Assembly (NCBI RefSeq): GCF_048569485.1
Contig: NC_134357.1
Coordinates: 474,480,187-474,544,186, forward strand
From: Anomaloglossus baeobatrachus
Taxonomy: Eukaryota; Chordata; Amphibia; Anura; Aromobatidae
Direction of reading: 5' to 3'
DNA: 64,000 nucleotides
The notes under the pieces are model-generated. The model saw only the letters and a program-made list of their open reading frames with translations. It was not told where the DNA came from and did not search any database. Shown here one piece after another: positions 63,301 through 64,000 of this stretch (within the stretch, counting starts at the first letter, position 1; the number at the start of each line of letters is the position of its first letter). The position numbers and the translations under genes are program-made.

Positions 63301-64000
63301 GGCTCTTCCCTGGGACCCACACCGTTAGAGTCATCCAGGAGGCTTGGCGCCTTATGAACTGCTTTAAGGACACTATTTGGGTCGCCAGGAACCAGCTCAT
63401 CTTGAAGAGGGAGAGTATGTCCATCCAGGATTGCCGAAGGCTGATCCACAGCCTGCTCAGAGACTATTCCATCATGAACAGTCCGGACGACAGCGCCGAG
63501 GAGGAGGTTTAAACCTCTTTCCCGCCCCCTTCCTCCTTTTCCCGTTTATGTGTATCTTTCAATAAAGCTTCAGACCTGTAATTTCCCCACCCTATCCTCT
63601 CTTTCCCTACCCCCTTCCCCAATCACTGATTCGTCGTTATTTATTGTCTAACTTTTTCTTTCAGCTTGAGTGTTACGGATAGCATAGAAGCATGATGTAT
63701 AGTTTAGTGCATCGTACTCGATTGCTATGTAAGAATGATTGTATATTTCAGTGTGTACGGGGCTGCGGCACCATACACTGTTAATTTTCTGATCAATGCA
63801 CGATAATAAAGATGCTATTAAATTAAAAAAAAGCAAAAGCTTCTCAATTGCTGCCCTTGGCCTTGTAGCTTAAATGGCTGCATGCTGCTTTTGGGGGTAG
63901 TGAGCGAGAGACGAGAAGGTGACGCATTTTCGCTCAGATCATGTGTCTGAGCCTAGAAGGTGCAAGGTGATCCTTTAAGCAGATTTTCTGCTGCTTTCTA

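Larger units (their letters stand above)
59659..63512 (+). pseudogene. Tx1-C ORF2 (endonuclease, RT, C-terminal zinc motif)
   Basis: It starts MTANIDIFSINVRSIRDKLR. After the insert, QECSLPSSRSFNHLDREW and VMAGDFNCPIDEDGRSS give endonuclease motifs. The linker and RT start are in one long frame (60932-61777) with SFRSGRTPGSDGLPADLY and LVTILYKRKGERCDLKNWRP. The palm follows as LISDQEKAFNHVSYEFLGKA, GVRQGCPLSPLLFV and FEVYIDDVTFFSA, where YIDD stands for the usual YADD. The C-terminal frame (62970-63512) has CPRCPFVEETSLHAFWDC. At least six frame changes or stops separate these parts, including a stop near 61978. It is recent in look but not functional. Confidence 0.85.
57900..63838 (+). mobile_element. 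Tx1-group LINE C, nearly full length
   Basis: It carries ORF1 (58200-59640) with CCHC knuckles and ORF2 (59659-63512) with endonuclease, RT and a Cys-rich C-terminus. It ends with aataaagatgctattaaatt and an A-rich tail near 63838. A 546 bp hammerhead-bearing insert lies at 59772-60317. The 5' boundary is uncertain, as 57785-58199 is non-coding with no visible junction. The last 160 bases of the window show nothing recognised. Confidence 0.85.

Overview
The window looks like gene-poor amphibian DNA, most likely from a frog. The repertoire fits that group: several Tc1/mariner families, two Penelope-like elements (PLEs) with GIY-YIG domains, L1, L2 and Tx1-group LINEs, a Ty3/gypsy chromovirus, other LTR elements starting TGTRRCG or TGTAGGG, TTAA- and TTA-flanked MITEs, a HeliBat-like Helitron end and a V-SINE-like SINE. 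The species call is inference. I found no ordinary host protein gene. The only host gene material I can support is two pieces of U2 snRNA genes.

Layout: 1-1.6 kb holds two abutting minisatellites and a CA-rich tract. 1.6-2.1 kb holds two tandem Helitron 3' ends and a SINE. 3.0-11.8 kb is a Tc1 split by a 7.2 kb LTR element, which itself contains a PLE and a 353 bp insert. 12.0-12.9 kb is an internally deleted Tc1, and 13.7-14.9 kb a piggyBac-type MITE. 15.05-22.4 kb is a PLE with direct and inverted terminal repeats and a nested Tc1. 22.4-25.1 kb is a TA-flanked MITE with a second copy of that Tc1. 25.8-43.4 kb is one L1 (minus strand) broken by four guests: an L2, an LTR element with its own foldback insert, a Harbinger-type MITE, and a young, whole-looking chromovirus. 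43.7-46.4 kb is an L2 with a 781-codon open frame. 46.4-48.8 kb is unrecognised apart from one repeat pair. 48.8-51.2 kb holds half a Tc1, the 3' part of a U2 gene with its 3' box, a spacer and the 5' end of a second U2 gene. 51.2-57 kb is a Tx1-group (Keno-like) LINE abutting that U2 5' end, with a PLE-type insert and a solo LTR. 57.9-63.84 kb is a younger Tx1-group LINE with a small hammerhead-bearing insert.

Three points stand out. First, a U2 3' part after an A-tract and a U2 5' part directly before a Tx1-type LINE look like a fragment of a U2 array hit by U2-targeted retrotransposons. Second, two different LTR elements carry short frames resembling a cold-shock/OB-fold domain and show no recognisable pol. 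Third, hammerhead-like motifs recur in PLE ends and in two small inserts, one of which has inverted arms and 20 bp direct repeats.

Readings rest on motif recognition by eye. Ages and names are relative and approximate.
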